From Membranipora membranacea (lineage: Eukaryota; Bryozoa; Gymnolaemata; Cheilostomatida; Membraniporidae), in NCBI GenBank assembly GCA_914767715.1, contig OU612072.1:24366001-24430000 (forward strand): a stretch of 64,000 nt of DNA. The letters are read 5' to 3'. The notes under the pieces were generated by a model that worked only from the letters and a program-made list of their open reading frames with translations, searched no databases and had not been told where the DNA came from. This document shows positions 44,901 through 59,900 of this stretch, one piece after another. Made by a program: the position numbers and the translations under genes. The first letter of the stretch is position 1, and each line of letters opens with the position of its first letter.

Positions 44901-47900
44901 GAGTCTGATTGAATGTTCCAGTTAGCAGCCATTTGTTGTGAATTCTACCCAGCAAAGGTGTGGCATAAATGCACTCAATTTATGAAACAGAAATGAATTT
45001 CAAAACAAATTTCTGGTCATAGTCATCAGTCGGTCGGCTGTTTATTTTGCTATGTTTAGGAAATCTGCCCTCCCTGGCGCTCACTGAGAAAGCAGAGATC
45101 AAAGACCCAGGCTTGAAATGTGTCTCTTTGAACCATCACCATTTTCAATTGCTGTTTGCTACCTACGGTGATGTTGTTGTCGCATATTCAACCCACTTGG
45201 GGCCGAATACCCAAGCAGAACAGACACTCCTTTGTTATTCATCATTATTCAATTTAATATTGTATGGAGTTGCCCCTTGCCGTTAAAGAAGGGGGCAACT
45301 CCATACAATAAGTGTTTCGTTTAGTTACTCAAGTTTATAAGGCCTATTTGTTTTTGCACTTTGATCAGTTATTCTACTACCTAACTTCACCAATAAACCA
45401 TCGTTGAGATGCCTTTTCGACATTAAAATAAGACTTTATTTTGATTAATGGTGGAAATAAGCTTAAACAGTCATCGTAAAAAATAAACCAAGCTCTATCA
45501 TACCGTCAAAGTTTCCTGTGTAAAAGGTTATCCTCTTGAAAAAACGGCGATTGGATTTAGATTTTTTGTCTGATAAAAAGGTTTAATATACACATTATTT
45601 TTATGCTTGCGATTGAACCTCCAAAAAAGGCGGAGATGGGATGTCTGATAGCTGACAGTAATTTAATTACGCCTAATACATAACAGATTTCGTCAAAAGA
45701 TAAAACTGAGATAGGTCTCTGATTTGAAGTGGTTGACTTGCTCCCATCTTCTTGGTTTTATTCTCTCTATCTGAGATCTCCTGAGCTGTGAGAACTTGAG
45801 ATCTCACATTGTAACAATGAATGATGTTATACCATCATTGACCTTAGAATGGTTTTCTATTTCGTCTGTATGCACATTGAATGAATCACACTTGTGATGG
45901 TATGAACATAATGCCAACATGTAAAATACATCAGATGCGGTTAAGCATGGAGTAATGTGAGAAACGGACTCGGCCGTGTACACAACAAGGTGTAGTTAGC
46001 TCGCTCCGAGTCTACTCTGATGAACGAGTGGGCTTTTCTTTTTAGTTTTAGGTTCTATTGGTTTCTATTCATACCCTCAAACCACCATGTGGGTCGCTCG
46101 GGTACTTTGCAACCTTTGGCCCTGTTTATGACAAAACAGAGGGTGGGCTGCCCCTAAAGTGGGACCCAAGTTGCCCGGAGTCCTCATACTGAGAGTGTGA
46201 TACATCCTAGTAAACTAAAATGCATCCTAGAGGTGAGGCCATGGTGGACCTCCTAATCGTGAGTGTGCAGCAAGCTGCCAGAAACTGAAACAGGCACTAA
46301 TCAGCCATTGGCCATGACACTTTGATCTTAGCCAATAGGCCGAGAAGCGATCTTTGGAGCATCGCAATGACGTGCAGTATCGTTGTAAACCGAAATCTCT
46401 CACTTTTTCATTTAGATTACTTGGCAAGTATGATATGCTGTTTGGCTAATATTTCCATGCCATTTTTGCTTAATCAAAATAAGTGATGAGTTAGACAGAA
46501 TACGGAAAAAGTTGTTACCTGTGCTGCAGAAGATTGCTGTTGCTATTCTATATCAAATTCTATGAAATTATCTGCATCAAAGGGAGATTACTCCGAAAAA
46601 ACACAATAATCATTGCCTTTTCTACCACAGTGAGATGTCGTTGCGTCGCAGTATTTAATGAGGACACTTTTTAATGCTCAGCGTCCAGTCTAGTGTTGTG
46701 TGTTTTGTCTATGGTTAAACCCCTCTGCAAATAGGTTTTTAAGCTTGACACTAACAACTACAGGCCAATATCAATTTTGACAGCAATTTCCGAAATTTGT
46801 GAGAAAGTATTAGCATAACAACTTGACTCCATTTTGAAACGAACAAATTATTCTATGATGATCAATTCGGTTTTAGGGAAGGAAAAAACACATGTTTGGC
46901 AATCTCGAAATTAATGGAAAGCCTTTATGAGAGTTTCAATAGAAGTGAAATCAAAGAAGGTATATTTCTAAACTTTAGTAAAGCTTTTGATCCTATTAAT
47001 CATGATATTTTATTTAAAAAGCTACCATATTATAATTTTACTTCTGGTGCCATAAATTTAATGACTTCCTATCTAACTGACCCTAGCAATTTGTAAAGTT
47101 GGGTGATTGTTGTTCTTCCACAAAAAAAATGAATATTGGTGGGCATCGGTACTGGGAACAAATTTGTTCTTAATTTTCATTAACGACCTAATCAACTCGG
47201 CTCCTCAATTTGAATACATTTTATTTGCAGATGACACAAACATTTTTAGCTCTTATCCAAAAATTTTAAAAGAAAATTTAGTCAACATTGAACAGTGGTG
47301 CTTGGCAAACCGATTAATTCATAATACCAAAAAGACTTTTCAGGTCCTTTTTAAAGCACCTAACAAACAAAACAAGTAGGCGATCCTGAGGTTTTTAATG
47401 TTAGTATTGGAAACAACATGATAGAATCAATCTCTTCTACTAAGTTCTTTGAATTAGAAATTGATAGCAATACTACTTTTAAAAACCATATATCACAGAT
47501 TTGCAAAAAGTTAAACTTCGCTCTTTAATTATCGCGAAGTATCAGACAGTTTTTAAATGTGCCAACAATGATCAATTTATATTATACCTTCTTCTATCCA
47601 CACCTTATTTATTGCATTGAGTTTCGGGGCCATGCAGCCCAATGTGAATTGAAACAAATTTTACTTTTACAGAAAGCTGCATTTCGTTTGATTTTAAAAA
47701 CACCACCTGGAAAACATGTGTCGTCAAATTTTAAGAAGCTCAAAATCATACCACATTCGATGTTATTTGAATATCGTTATATTCTTTTCTTCGTAAAACA
47801 AGTAAATGAAAAGAAATTATACGCTAAATTAAACAACAACAAAAAAACAAGATCAAGTTTGAAATTTCAATCTCTGAGAGCCAACAACTGCAGAGGGGAG

Positions 47901-50900
47901 CGGTCACTGTTGACAAATGGAGTCAACCTGTTCAACAGTTACCTAATGGAGGAGGGTAGCGGGGTAGGCTGCCGGAGGCTTTGTTGGGGGCTGGTGTGTA
48001 GGGGGCATTTGGTAGATGGGGCTTCCCAGTTGATGGTCGGACCGGGATGGTCTCAGCCTTGTTCAATCGAGTGGTCGCTGCTCTAGTCTCGACCTGTCTG
48101 GCGTAGACTATCAGACCACACCGCTGCATTTTTATCTCAATTTTAATTCATCATTTTACTAAAAAATTTAAAGCAGAAGCCTTACCCAAAAACAAATTTA
48201 AGCTGTCCTGAAGACCCTTTACAATAGCGATAGGCCTGTTGTTAACCGTCCCCTCTACTGTGAACTGTTCGACCCTTATTGTCCACCCTACTGTAAATTA
48301 TCCTCTGTATTGTACTGAATGTCCCATCTCAAAGACCCATCTATTTATGATCATTCTTAAAGGGCCCTTTCATTTAGCTAGTGCATGCCATGATATTCTG
48401 GCTGCCACTGTGACGACCTTGGCTGTATCAGGTGATTGCGGTTGTAACTCATCCACATAATAAATGAGTGTTAAAAGCCTCTCTGACGTAGAATACCTGA
48501 TAGGTCTAGTTCTCGCGCACACTTGTTGTTTTTTGAAGCTCTTATGATTGGAAGAGGTCTAGTTTGTAGAAAGGTGCACTAAGCCAATGGAGAATAGGTT
48601 TGCTTAGCACAGCACAGAACAAACCGCCCTTATAGTGCCTCACCATCAGCTACAACACGTGAAAACAATCGGTGATATCTGAGATGTAACAGGTTCCCTG
48701 AGCAGACTTTTGTTGGACCCACTTTCAAATACTTTTTTGAGCATTCCTGCTCTCTCGACAGCTGACTTTCAGTAATGGTTGAGTTTGAGATCACCTATTG
48801 AGTTCCCTACTTACTTTTAGTATTTTTACATCATCAGTCTCTATTTCTCCCTACTATTTCTCACACCAGTATCATTGTTCTTCGCTCTGCGCTGTCTAAT
48901 CCTATCAAAAAAATATGCTGTCCACCTTTAATCTTGTAGTTGCACATCTGGCCCTCACAGCAAATCCCTCTATCATTTTAATCTTGTATCTCTTAACCTT
49001 TATTTAATCCTTCCTACTTCCTGACCTAGTGGAGAAATCTCATTGCCATTATTATAGTGAAAAATTACATTTACTGTTTGAAGCATTACTGAGATGTCTT
49101 CACTGAAGCAGCTAGTCTACAGTATTTTATCTCCCCTGTCACAGATTCACATTCAAATGATGATCCACTTACAGTATGACATTGAGCCTAGCACGGGTTT
49201 GCCTAAGACAGTAACCAGGCTGCTCTAGTTGCACTAGAAATTATAAAAAAACAGTATTGGAAAACGGTAGCGTAGTCAAAGATATTTTGGTGTTAACCCG
49301 TGACCGGGGAGATAACATACTGTAGACCCTTCTTGACCCTTGATTTTCACACTTCAAATAAGGTTACATCATTCAATAATGTCCTTGTGCGAAAAAATTT
49401 ACTTTTTTTGTTCATTGTAATGGCAAAGCTTTGATATGAACAGTATTTGTTTTTTGCTATCCTAGACACTTTAACATGATAATATTAAAACAAAAATTAG
49501 GGCATCAATCAGTCAACAATAAAAATTTGAATGCAAGTGTACAATGAAGAAAGAGCCTGCACAATTTCCTTACACTGAAAACAAGAACCACTTAAGATTC
49601 TGGTCACATTTCAAGTAACCGCTTAATACATGTGCTTGTTGGACAAATGTGACCCAATTTATTAACTGTATAGCATGGATACCAATGGTGGTGGTAAAAT
49701 ACATAGCATGGTTATTCGGTGAGATATGCAATCAGTATAAGACTTTGTGTCAGGATCTGAATAAAAGCTAAAGATCTGGCAGCTTTTACATTATGCATTA
49801 CACATACACACACACATTTATTTCCCAGTAACAGCATTGAATAACTCAGGCAAGCTGCTTGACAAAAGTCAAGGGTCAGCTATTTATGATTCTGAACTTG
49901 TGGACCGAAAATGACTATTAGTAGGAGTTGCCTGCTTTGTATATATCGCCAGGCAGTTCTAAGTCATGTTCTTTTATTTTTCATTCTGGAAAAATTTGAG
50001 AGGTGTAAATGCAACTATAATATATTTGAACTATTTCAAGTGATTCTCTCAATTGAGGCACACAGTCGTTAGTATTCAGAATAAGATATAGTGAAACATT
50101 GCGTTTTCTGTCTGCAGCATCACTGAGATGTCCTCACTGAAACAGCTAGACTTATTTGGTTATGATCTGAGTGGAGATGATAAGCTGAATCAGACACTTT
50201 CAGAACTGACTAATCTTGAGATACTAAATCTGAGCCGGTGTAAGCTGAGGGAGATACCTGAAAGGTAGTGTGTTATTGTTTGCTTTTTATTTTCTTCAAT
50301 TTCTAATCCCTAATTACTAATTTGATAATGTGGATACTGGTTACACTCGTTGATACAATTATATTGAAACCAGAATTAGAATCAGTCAGGAAGAATGACT
50401 CTATCAATTAATTCAAAAACGTTTGACCAAATTTTTCATTCTGAACACACAATTAAATGTAACTAGAACCACTTAGGATTCTGGTCACATCCACTTCCAA
50501 GTAACTGTTAATTTATTGAGATTTTTGATAATAAGTAACACATTATATTAACTATATACCCTATAGGAGTTTAGTTTTCGCGGCATTTAGGATTCACTTT
50601 TTGCGTTGTTGCCTAGGTTGCGAAATTTATTGTATCTTAAATTAAACTCACTCACGATAATTTCATAAAGAATGTACAGTCATACAGGAATACACCTTAC
50701 ATAAGCATGCAAGCTAGTGTGGTGTAGTGATCTAAGTGTCTGCGTTGCAAATACATGAAGATTTATGCCCTGGGTTCGAATCCCAGCTTGGACATTTTTT
50801 TTAATTTTCACTAGTAACCTACTAGCGAAATTTAGTACTAGTGAAATTTAGTACCAGGTCCAGATAGCGAAATTAAACTCTAGCTAAATTAAACTCCTAT

Positions 50901-53900
50901 AGGGTAGTATTTATGTTAAAGTAAGCTTGGTATCATGATGCATTGTTCCGTTCTGATGGTATTTGTTATCATTACCCTGACTCCTACACACCTGTATACC
51001 ACAAGGGAAGGTTGAATTTCAGCCGTCTGTTTTTATTTTGTCACTTGAATTTTTTTCTTTGTTTTGTGCCATCAGTTGGACACACAAGCCTGACTAGCCT
51101 TGAAAGATAAAGAAGCACGGCTTTGATCAATCTAATCAACACCAAATCAACAATAATAATAACCTGCCGTGAATCGGGCAACATGCGAATTCGAGTAACT
51201 CATGCTGAATAAATAACCTTTTGAATAAAAACAAAATGAAATACTTCAAATTTAGTTAAATATGGTGTGTAAACACATAGTGTTTCATATCAATCTTTCA
51301 GTTTATCTTCAATAAGATTAACTGGCCCCCTTTTGAATTTATTCACCGCTACACAAGTATTTATCCAATTCACCGTTATAATGGTTGTATTGATGCCCAA
51401 TATCAGATCTATGGATATATGAAGATATAATTATAAATATGAGTTGCCTGTCTTGCCGATATCATCGGGTAAAGTGACTCTTTTATGTACTGAACTCTTA
51501 TCACGATGGGAATATGTTATTACAACAAAAAATATTTGAACTTTTTAAAGGGATTCTCTCAGTTTAGTCACACAATCAACAGTTATAAGAGCCAATCATA
51601 AGTCCAGCCACATTGTCTAAATATGTAAGTAAATCACTGAATTATCAATCTCACTGAATAAATAAGAAATAGTGAAACATTGCATTTTCTGTCTGCAGCA
51701 TCACTGAGATGTCCTCACTGAAACACCTACACTTATCTGGTAATGATCTGAGTGGAGATTATAAGCTGAGTCGGACACTTTCAAAACTCACTAATCTGGA
51801 GTTACTAAATCTGAGAGGGTGTTATCTGAGGGAGATACCTGAAAGGTAATGTGTTATTGTTTGCTTTTAATTTTCTTCAATATCTAATCTTTTATTATTA
51901 ATTTGGTAACGTGGATACTGGTTATACTCTTTAATATGATAATATTAAAAAAAAAATTAGGACATCAATCAGTGAACAATATAAATTTGAATGCAAGTGT
52001 ACAAGGTAGAAAGAGCCTGAGCAATTTCCTTACACTGAAAACAAGAACCACTTAGGATTCAGGTCACTTTTCAAGTAACCGCTTAATAAATGATTTATTT
52101 TATTTCCCAGTAACAACCTTGAATAACTCAGGCAAGCGGCTTGGCAAAAGTTAAGGGTCAGCTATTTATGATTCTTAACATGTGGACCAAAAATGGTTAT
52201 GAGTAGGAGTTGCCTGCTTTGTAAAAATCACCAGGCAGTACTAAGTGATGTTCTTTTATTTTTCATTGGGGAAAATTTTGAGAGGTGTAAATGCAATTAT
52301 GATTTGAACTATTTCAAGTGATTCTCTCAATTGAGGCACACAGTTGTTAGTATTCAGAGCCATCCATAAGTCTGGCCATATCTGCTTACAAGTAAATCAC
52401 TGAATTATTAAGCTCATTGAATAAATAAGATAAATAATGAAACATTGTATTTTCTGTCTGCAGCATCACTAAGATGTCCTCACTGAAACAGCTACACTTA
52501 TCTGGTGATGATCTGAGTGGAGATTATATGCTGAGTCGGACACTTTCAAAACTCACTAATCTGGAGTTACTTGATCTGAGCGCGTGTAAGCTGAGGGAGA
52601 TACCTGAAAGGTAATGTGTTATTGTTTGCTTTTAATTTTCTTCAATTTCTAAACCCTTATTTCTTATTTGGTATTATGGATACACTCATTAATACAATAA
52701 TATTGAAAGCATAATTAAGACAATATCTATCAGTCAGGAAGAATGACTCTTACAATTAATTCGAAACCGTTTGACCAATTTTTTTATTCTGAACACACAA
52801 TTGACAGCAACTAGAACCACTTAGGATTCTGGTCACATCCACTTCCAAGTGACTGTTAAATCGTTAAAATTTTTGATAATAAGTAACACATTATATTAAC
52901 TATATAGTATTTATGTTAAGACAAGGTCGGTAGTGTAATGCATTGTTCTATTGAGATAGTATTTGTTACAATTACCCTGATTCCTCTACACATGTATACC
53001 ACTAGGGAATGTCGCATTTCAACTGCCAGTTTTTATTTTGTCATTTGAATTTTTTTCTTTGTTTTGTGCCATTAGTTGGACACAATAGCCTGACTAGCCT
53101 TGGAAGATAAAGAAGCATGAATTTGATCAATTTATTCAATACCAAATCAACAATAATAATGACCTCTTGTGAATCGGACGACATGCGAATCGGAGTAACT
53201 CATGCTGAATAAATAACCTTTTGAATAAAAACGAAATGACACAGTGTTTTCTTTGGAATTTATTCACCGCTACACAAGTATATATCCAATTCACCGGTAT
53301 AAAGGTTGTACTGATGTCCAATATCATATCTATTGATCTATGAAAATATGATTATAAATAGGAGTTGCCTGTCTTGCGGATATCACCAGGTAAAGTGACT
53401 TTTTTATGTACTGAACCCTTTTTCACAAACGAATACTTGAACCTTTCCAAAGGATTCTCTCAGTCTAGTCACAACATCAACAGTTACAAGAGCATATCAT
53501 AAGTCCAGCCACATTATCCGAATAAGTGAGTAAATCACTGAATTATCAATCTCACTGAATAAAAAATACAGTGGGACATTGCATTTTCTGTCTGCAGCAT
53601 TACTAAGATGTCCTCACTGAAACAGCTTGACTTAGCCAATAATGATCTAAGTAGTGACGGTAACCTGAGTCAGACATTGTCAGCACTCACTAACCTGGAG
53701 ATACTAGATCTGAGAAAATGTAACCTGAGGGAGATACCCGAAAGGTAATGTGTTATTTTTTACTTTCCAATTTTTTTGGCTTCTAATCCATTGTATGTAT
53801 GCGGCTATATGGATACTGGTTACACTCTTTTGTATGATACTACTTGAACCAAACTCAGGACATTCAATGTCTATCGATCAACAATAAAACTATGTAAATT

Positions 53901-56900
53901 CAGAGTATAGTATTTTCATAAGTTAGAATGAAACAAGCCTGTAAAAAGATCTTTGAAAGTTTCTGAGCAATTTTCTTAATCTATAGACACGATTGATAGT
54001 AATTAAAACCACTTATGATTCTGGTCACATCCACTTCTAAGTAACTGCTTTATTAATAAGATTTTAGAAATTAAGTAAAACTTTATATTTACTATTTGTA
54101 GTATTGTTACTGTTAAAATAAGTGTAATGCATTGTTCTGTTCATTATAGTATTGATTAAATTTCCCTGATTCCTACACACCTGTATACCACAGGGGAAGG
54201 TCGTATTTCAGCCGTCTGCTATTATTTTGTCATCTGAATTTATTTCATTTTTTTGTGCCATCAGTTGGACACTCAGGCCTGACTAGCCTTGAAAGATAAA
54301 GAGGCACGATTTTTATCAATTTAATCAACACCAAATCAACAATAATAATGACCTCTTGTGAATCGGGCGACATGCGAATCGGAGTAACTCATGCTGAACA
54401 AATAACCTTTTGAATAAAAACAAAATGACACATTTAAAGTTTAGTTAAATATGGTGTGTAAACACATAGTGTTTCCTATCAATCAGTTTATCTTCAATAA
54501 GATAAGCTTGCCCCCTTTGGAATTTATTGACCGCTTCACAAGTATATATTCAATTCATCGTTGTAAAAGTTGTACTGATGTCCAATATCAGATCTATTGA
54601 TCTATGAAAATATGATTATAAATAGGAGTTGCCTGTCTTGCGGATATCACCAGGTAAAGTGACTTTTTTATGTACTGAACCCTTTTTCACAGAGGAATTA
54701 CTTGAACCTTTCCAAGGGATTCTCTCAGTCTAGTCACAACATCAAAAGTTATAAGAGCATATCATAAGTCCAGCCACATTATCCAAATGAGTGGGTAAAT
54801 CACTGGATTATCACTGAATAAAAAATACAGTGGGACAATGCATTTTCTGTCTGCAGCATTACTAAGATGTCCTCACTGGAACAGCTTGACTTAGTCGGTA
54901 ATGATCTAAGTAGTGACGGTAACCTGAGTCAGACATTGTCAGCACTCACTAACCTGGAGATACTAGATCTGAGAGCATGTAACCTGAGGGAGATACCTGA
55001 AAGGTAATGTGTTATTTTTTACTTTCCAATTTTTTTGGCTTCTAATCAATTAGTATGTATGCGGCTATATGGATACTGGTTACACTCTTTTGTATGATAA
55101 TATTTGAACCACACTCAGGACATTCAATGTCTATCAATCAACAATAAAACTATGTAAATTCAGAGTATAGTATTTTCAAAAGTTAGAATGAAACAAGGCT
55201 GAAAAAAGATGTTTGAAAGTTGCTGGGCAATTTTCTTACTCTATAGACACGATTGATAGCAACTAAAACCACTTATGATTCTGGTCACATCCACTTCTAA
55301 GTAACTGCTTTATTAATACGATTTTAGAAATTAAGTAATACTTTATATTTACTATTTGTAGTATTGTTACTGTTAAAATAAGTGTAATGCATTGTTTTGT
55401 TCATTATAGTATTGATTAAATTTCCCTGATTCCTACACATCTGTATACCACAAGGGAATGTCATATTTCAACTGCCAGTTTTTATTTTGTCATTTGAATT
55501 TTTTTCTTTGTTTTGTGACATTAGTTGGACAAACAAGCCTGACTAGCCTTGAAAATTAAAGAGGCACGATTTTGATCAATTTTATCAATACCAAATCAAC
55601 AATAATAATGACCTCTTGTGAATCGGGCGACATGCGAATCGGAGTAACTCATGTTGAACAAATAACCTTTTGAATAAAAACAAAATGACACATTTAAAGT
55701 TTAGTTAAATATGGTGTGTAAACACATAGTGTTTCCTATCAATCAGTTTATCTTCAATAAGATAAGCTTGCCCCCTTTGGAATTTATTGACCGCTTCACA
55801 AGTATATATTCAATTCATCGTTGTAAAAGTTGTACTGATGTCCAATATCAGATCTATTGATCTATGAAAATATGATTATAAATAGGAGTTGCCTGTCTTG
55901 CGGATATCCCCAGGTAAAGTGACTTTTTTATGTACTGAACCCTTTTTCACAGAGGAAATACTTGAACCTTTCCAAGGGATTCTCTCAGTCTAGTCACAAC
56001 ATCAAAAGTTATAAGAGCATATCATAAGTCCAGCCACATTATCCAAATAAGTGAGTAAATCACTGGATTATCACTGAATAAAAAATACAGTGGGACAATG
56101 CATTTTCTGTCTGCAGCATTACTAAGATGTCCTCACTGAAACAGCTTGACTTAGCCAATAATGATCTAAGTAGTGACGGTAACCTGAGTCAGACATTGTC
56201 AGCACTCACTAACCTGGAGATACTAGATCTGAGAATATGTAACCTGAGGGAGATACCCGAAAGGTAATGTGTTATTTTTTACTTTCCAATTTTTTTGGCT
56301 TCTAATCCATTGTATGTATGCGGCTATATGGATACTGGTTACACTCTTTTGTATGATAATACTTGAACCAAACTCAGGAGATTCAATATCTATCAATCAA
56401 CAATAAAACTATGTAAATTCAGAGTATAGTATTTTCAAAAGTTAGAATGAAACAAGGCTGAAAAAAGATGTTTGAAAGTTGCTGGGCAATTTTCTTACTC
56501 TATAGACACGATTGATAGCAACTAAAACCACTTATGATTCTGGTCACATCCACTTCTAAGTAACTGCTTTATTAATACGATTTTAGAAATTAAGTAATAC
56601 TTTATATTTACTATTTGTAGTATTGTTACTGTTAAAATAAGTGTAATGCATTGTTTTGTTCATTATAGTATTGATTAAATTTCCCTGATTCCTACACATC
56701 TGTATACCACAGGGGAAGGTCATATTTCAACTGCCAGTTTTTATTTTGTCATTTGAATTTTTTTCTTTGTTTTGTGACATTAGTTGGACAAACAAGCCTG
56801 ACTAGCCTTGAAAATTAAAGAGGCACGATTTTGATCAATTTTATCAATACCAAATCAACAATAATAATGACCTCTTGTGAATCGGGCGACATGCGAATCG

Positions 56901-59900
56901 GAGTAACTCATGCTGAACAAATAACCTTTTGAATAAAAACAAAATGACACATTTAAAGTTTAGTTAAATATGGTGTGTAAACACATAGTGTTTCCTATCA
57001 ATCAGTTTATCTTCAATAAGATAAGCTTGCCCCCTTTGGAATTTATTGACCGCTTCACAAGTATATATTCAATTCATCGTTGTAAAAGTTGTACTGATGT
57101 CCAATATCAGATCTATTGATCTATGAAAATATGATTATAAATAGGAGTTGCCTGTCTTGCGGATATCCCCAGGTAAAGTGACTTTTTTATGTACTGAACC
57201 CTTTTTCACAGAGGAAATACTTGAACCTTTCCAAGGGATTCTCTCAGTCTAGTCACAACATCAAAAGTTATAAGAGCATATCATAAGTCCAGCCACATTA
57301 TCCAAATAAGTGGGTAAATCACTGGATTATCACTGAATAAAAAATACAGTGGGACAATGCATTTTCTGTCTGCAGCATTACTAAGATGTCCTCACTGAAA
57401 CAGCTTGACTTAGTCTGTAATGATCTAAGTAGTGACGGTAACCTGAGTCAGACATTATCAGTACTCACTAACCTGGAGATACTAGATCTGAGAGGATGTA
57501 ACCTGAGGGAGATACCTGAAAGGTAATGTGTTATTGTTTACTTTCCAATTTTTTTGGCTTCTAATCCATTAGTATGTATGCGGCTATATGGATACTGGTT
57601 ACACTCTTTTGTATGATAATACTTGAAAAAAAACCAGGACATTCAATGTCTATCAATCAACAATAAAACTATGTAAATTCAGAGTATAGTATTTTCAAAA
57701 GTTAGAATGAAACAAGGCTGAAAAAAGATGTTTGAAAGTTGCTAGGCAATTTTCTTACTCTATAGACACGATTGATAGCAACTAAAACCACTTATGATTC
57801 TGGTCACATCCACTTCTAAGTAACTGCTTTATTAATACGATTTTAGAAATTAAGTAATACTTTATATTTACTATTTGTAGTATTGTTACTGTTAAAATAA
57901 GTGTAATGCATTGTTTTGTTCATTATAGTATTGATTAAATTTCCCTGATTCCTACACATCTGTATACCACAAGGGAATGTCATATTTCAACTGCCAGTTT
58001 TTATTTTGTCATTTGAATTTTTTTCTTTGTTTTGTGACATTAGTTGGACAAACAAGCTTGACTAGCCTTGAAAATTAAAGAGGCACGATTTTGATCAATT
58101 TTATCAATACCAAATCAACAATAATAATGACCTCTTGTGAATCGGGCGACATGCAAATCGGAGTAACTAATGCTGAACAAATAACCTTTTGAATAAAAAC
58201 AAAATGACACATTTAAAGTTTAGTTAAATATGGTGTGTAAACACATAGTGTTTCCTATCAATCAGTTTATCTTCAATAAGATAAGCTTGCCCCCTTTGGA
58301 ATTTATTGACCGCTTCACAAGTATATATTCAATTCATCGTTGTAAAAGTTGTACTGATGTCCAATATCAGATCTATTGATCTATGAAAATATGATTATAA
58401 ATAGGAGTTGCCTGTCTTGCGGATATCCCCAGGTAAAGTGACTTTTTTATGTACTGAACCCTTTTTCACAGAGGAAATACTTGAACCTTTCCAAGGGATT
58501 CTCTCAGTCTAGTCACAACATCAAAAGTTATAAGAGCATATCGTAAGTCCAGCCACATTATCCAAATAAGTGAGTAAATCACTGGATTATCACTGAATAA
58601 AAAATACAGTGGGACAATGCATTTTCTGTCTGCAGCATTACTAAGATGTCCTCACTGAAACAGCTTGACTTAGTCTGTAATGATCTAAGTAGTGACGGTA
58701 ACCTGAGTCAGACATTGTCAGCACTCACTAACCTGGAGATACTAGAACTGAGTTGGTGTGGGCTGAGGGAGATACCTGAAAGGTAATGTGTTATTGTTTA
58801 CTTTCCAATTTTTTTGGCTTCTAATCCATTAGTATGTATGCGGCTATATGGATACTGGTTGCACTCTTTTGTATGATAATACTTGAAAAAAAACCAGGAC
58901 ATTCAATGTCTATCAATCAACAATAAAACTATGTAAATTCAGAGTATAGTATTTTCAAAAGTTAGAATGAAACAAGGCTGAAAAAAGATGTTTGAAAGTT
59001 GCTGGGCAATTTTCTTACTCTATAGACACGATTGATAGCAACTAAAACCACTTATGATTCTGGTCACATCCACTTCTAAGTAACTGCTTTATTAATACGA
59101 TTTTAGAAATTAAGTAATACTTTATATTTACTATTTGTAGTATTGTTACTGTTAAAATAAGTGTAATGCATTGTTCTGTTCATTATAGTATTGATTAAAT
59201 TTCCCTGATTCCTACACATCTGTATACCACAAGGGAATGTCATATTTCAACTGCCAGTTTTTATTTTGTCATTTGAATTTTTTTCTTTGTTTTGTGACAT
59301 TAGTTGGACAAACAAGCCTGACTAGCCTTGAAAATTAAAGAGGCACGATTTTGATCAATTTTATCAATACCAAATCAACAATAATAATGACCTCTTGTGA
59401 ATCGGGCGACATGCGAATCGGAGTAACTCATGCTGAACAAATAACCTTTTGAATAAAAACAAAATGACACATTTAAAGTTTAGTTAAATATGGTGTGTAA
59501 ACACATAGTGTTTCCTATCAATCAGTTTATCTTCAATAAGATAAGCTTGCCCCCTTTGGAATTTATTGACCGCTTCACAAGTATATATTCAATTCATCGT
59601 TGTAAAAGTTGTACTGATGTCCAATATCAGATCTATTGATCTATGAAAATATGATTATAAATAGGAGTTGCCTGTCTTGCGGATATCCCCAGGTAAAGTG
59701 ACTTTTTTATGTACTGAACCCTTTTTCACAGAGGAAATACTTGAACCTTTCCAAGGGATTCTCTCAGTCTAGTCACAACATCAAAAGTTATAAGAGCATA
59801 TCATAAGTCCAGCCACATTATCCAAATAAGTGAGTAAATCACTGGATTATCACTGAATAAAAAATACAGTGGGACATTGCATTTTCTGTCTGCAGCATTT

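Noticed and set aside
46309-46353. Functional U2 snRNA gene
   Set aside because: Similarity ends after about 34 bases; branch-recognition and Sm-site regions are missing.
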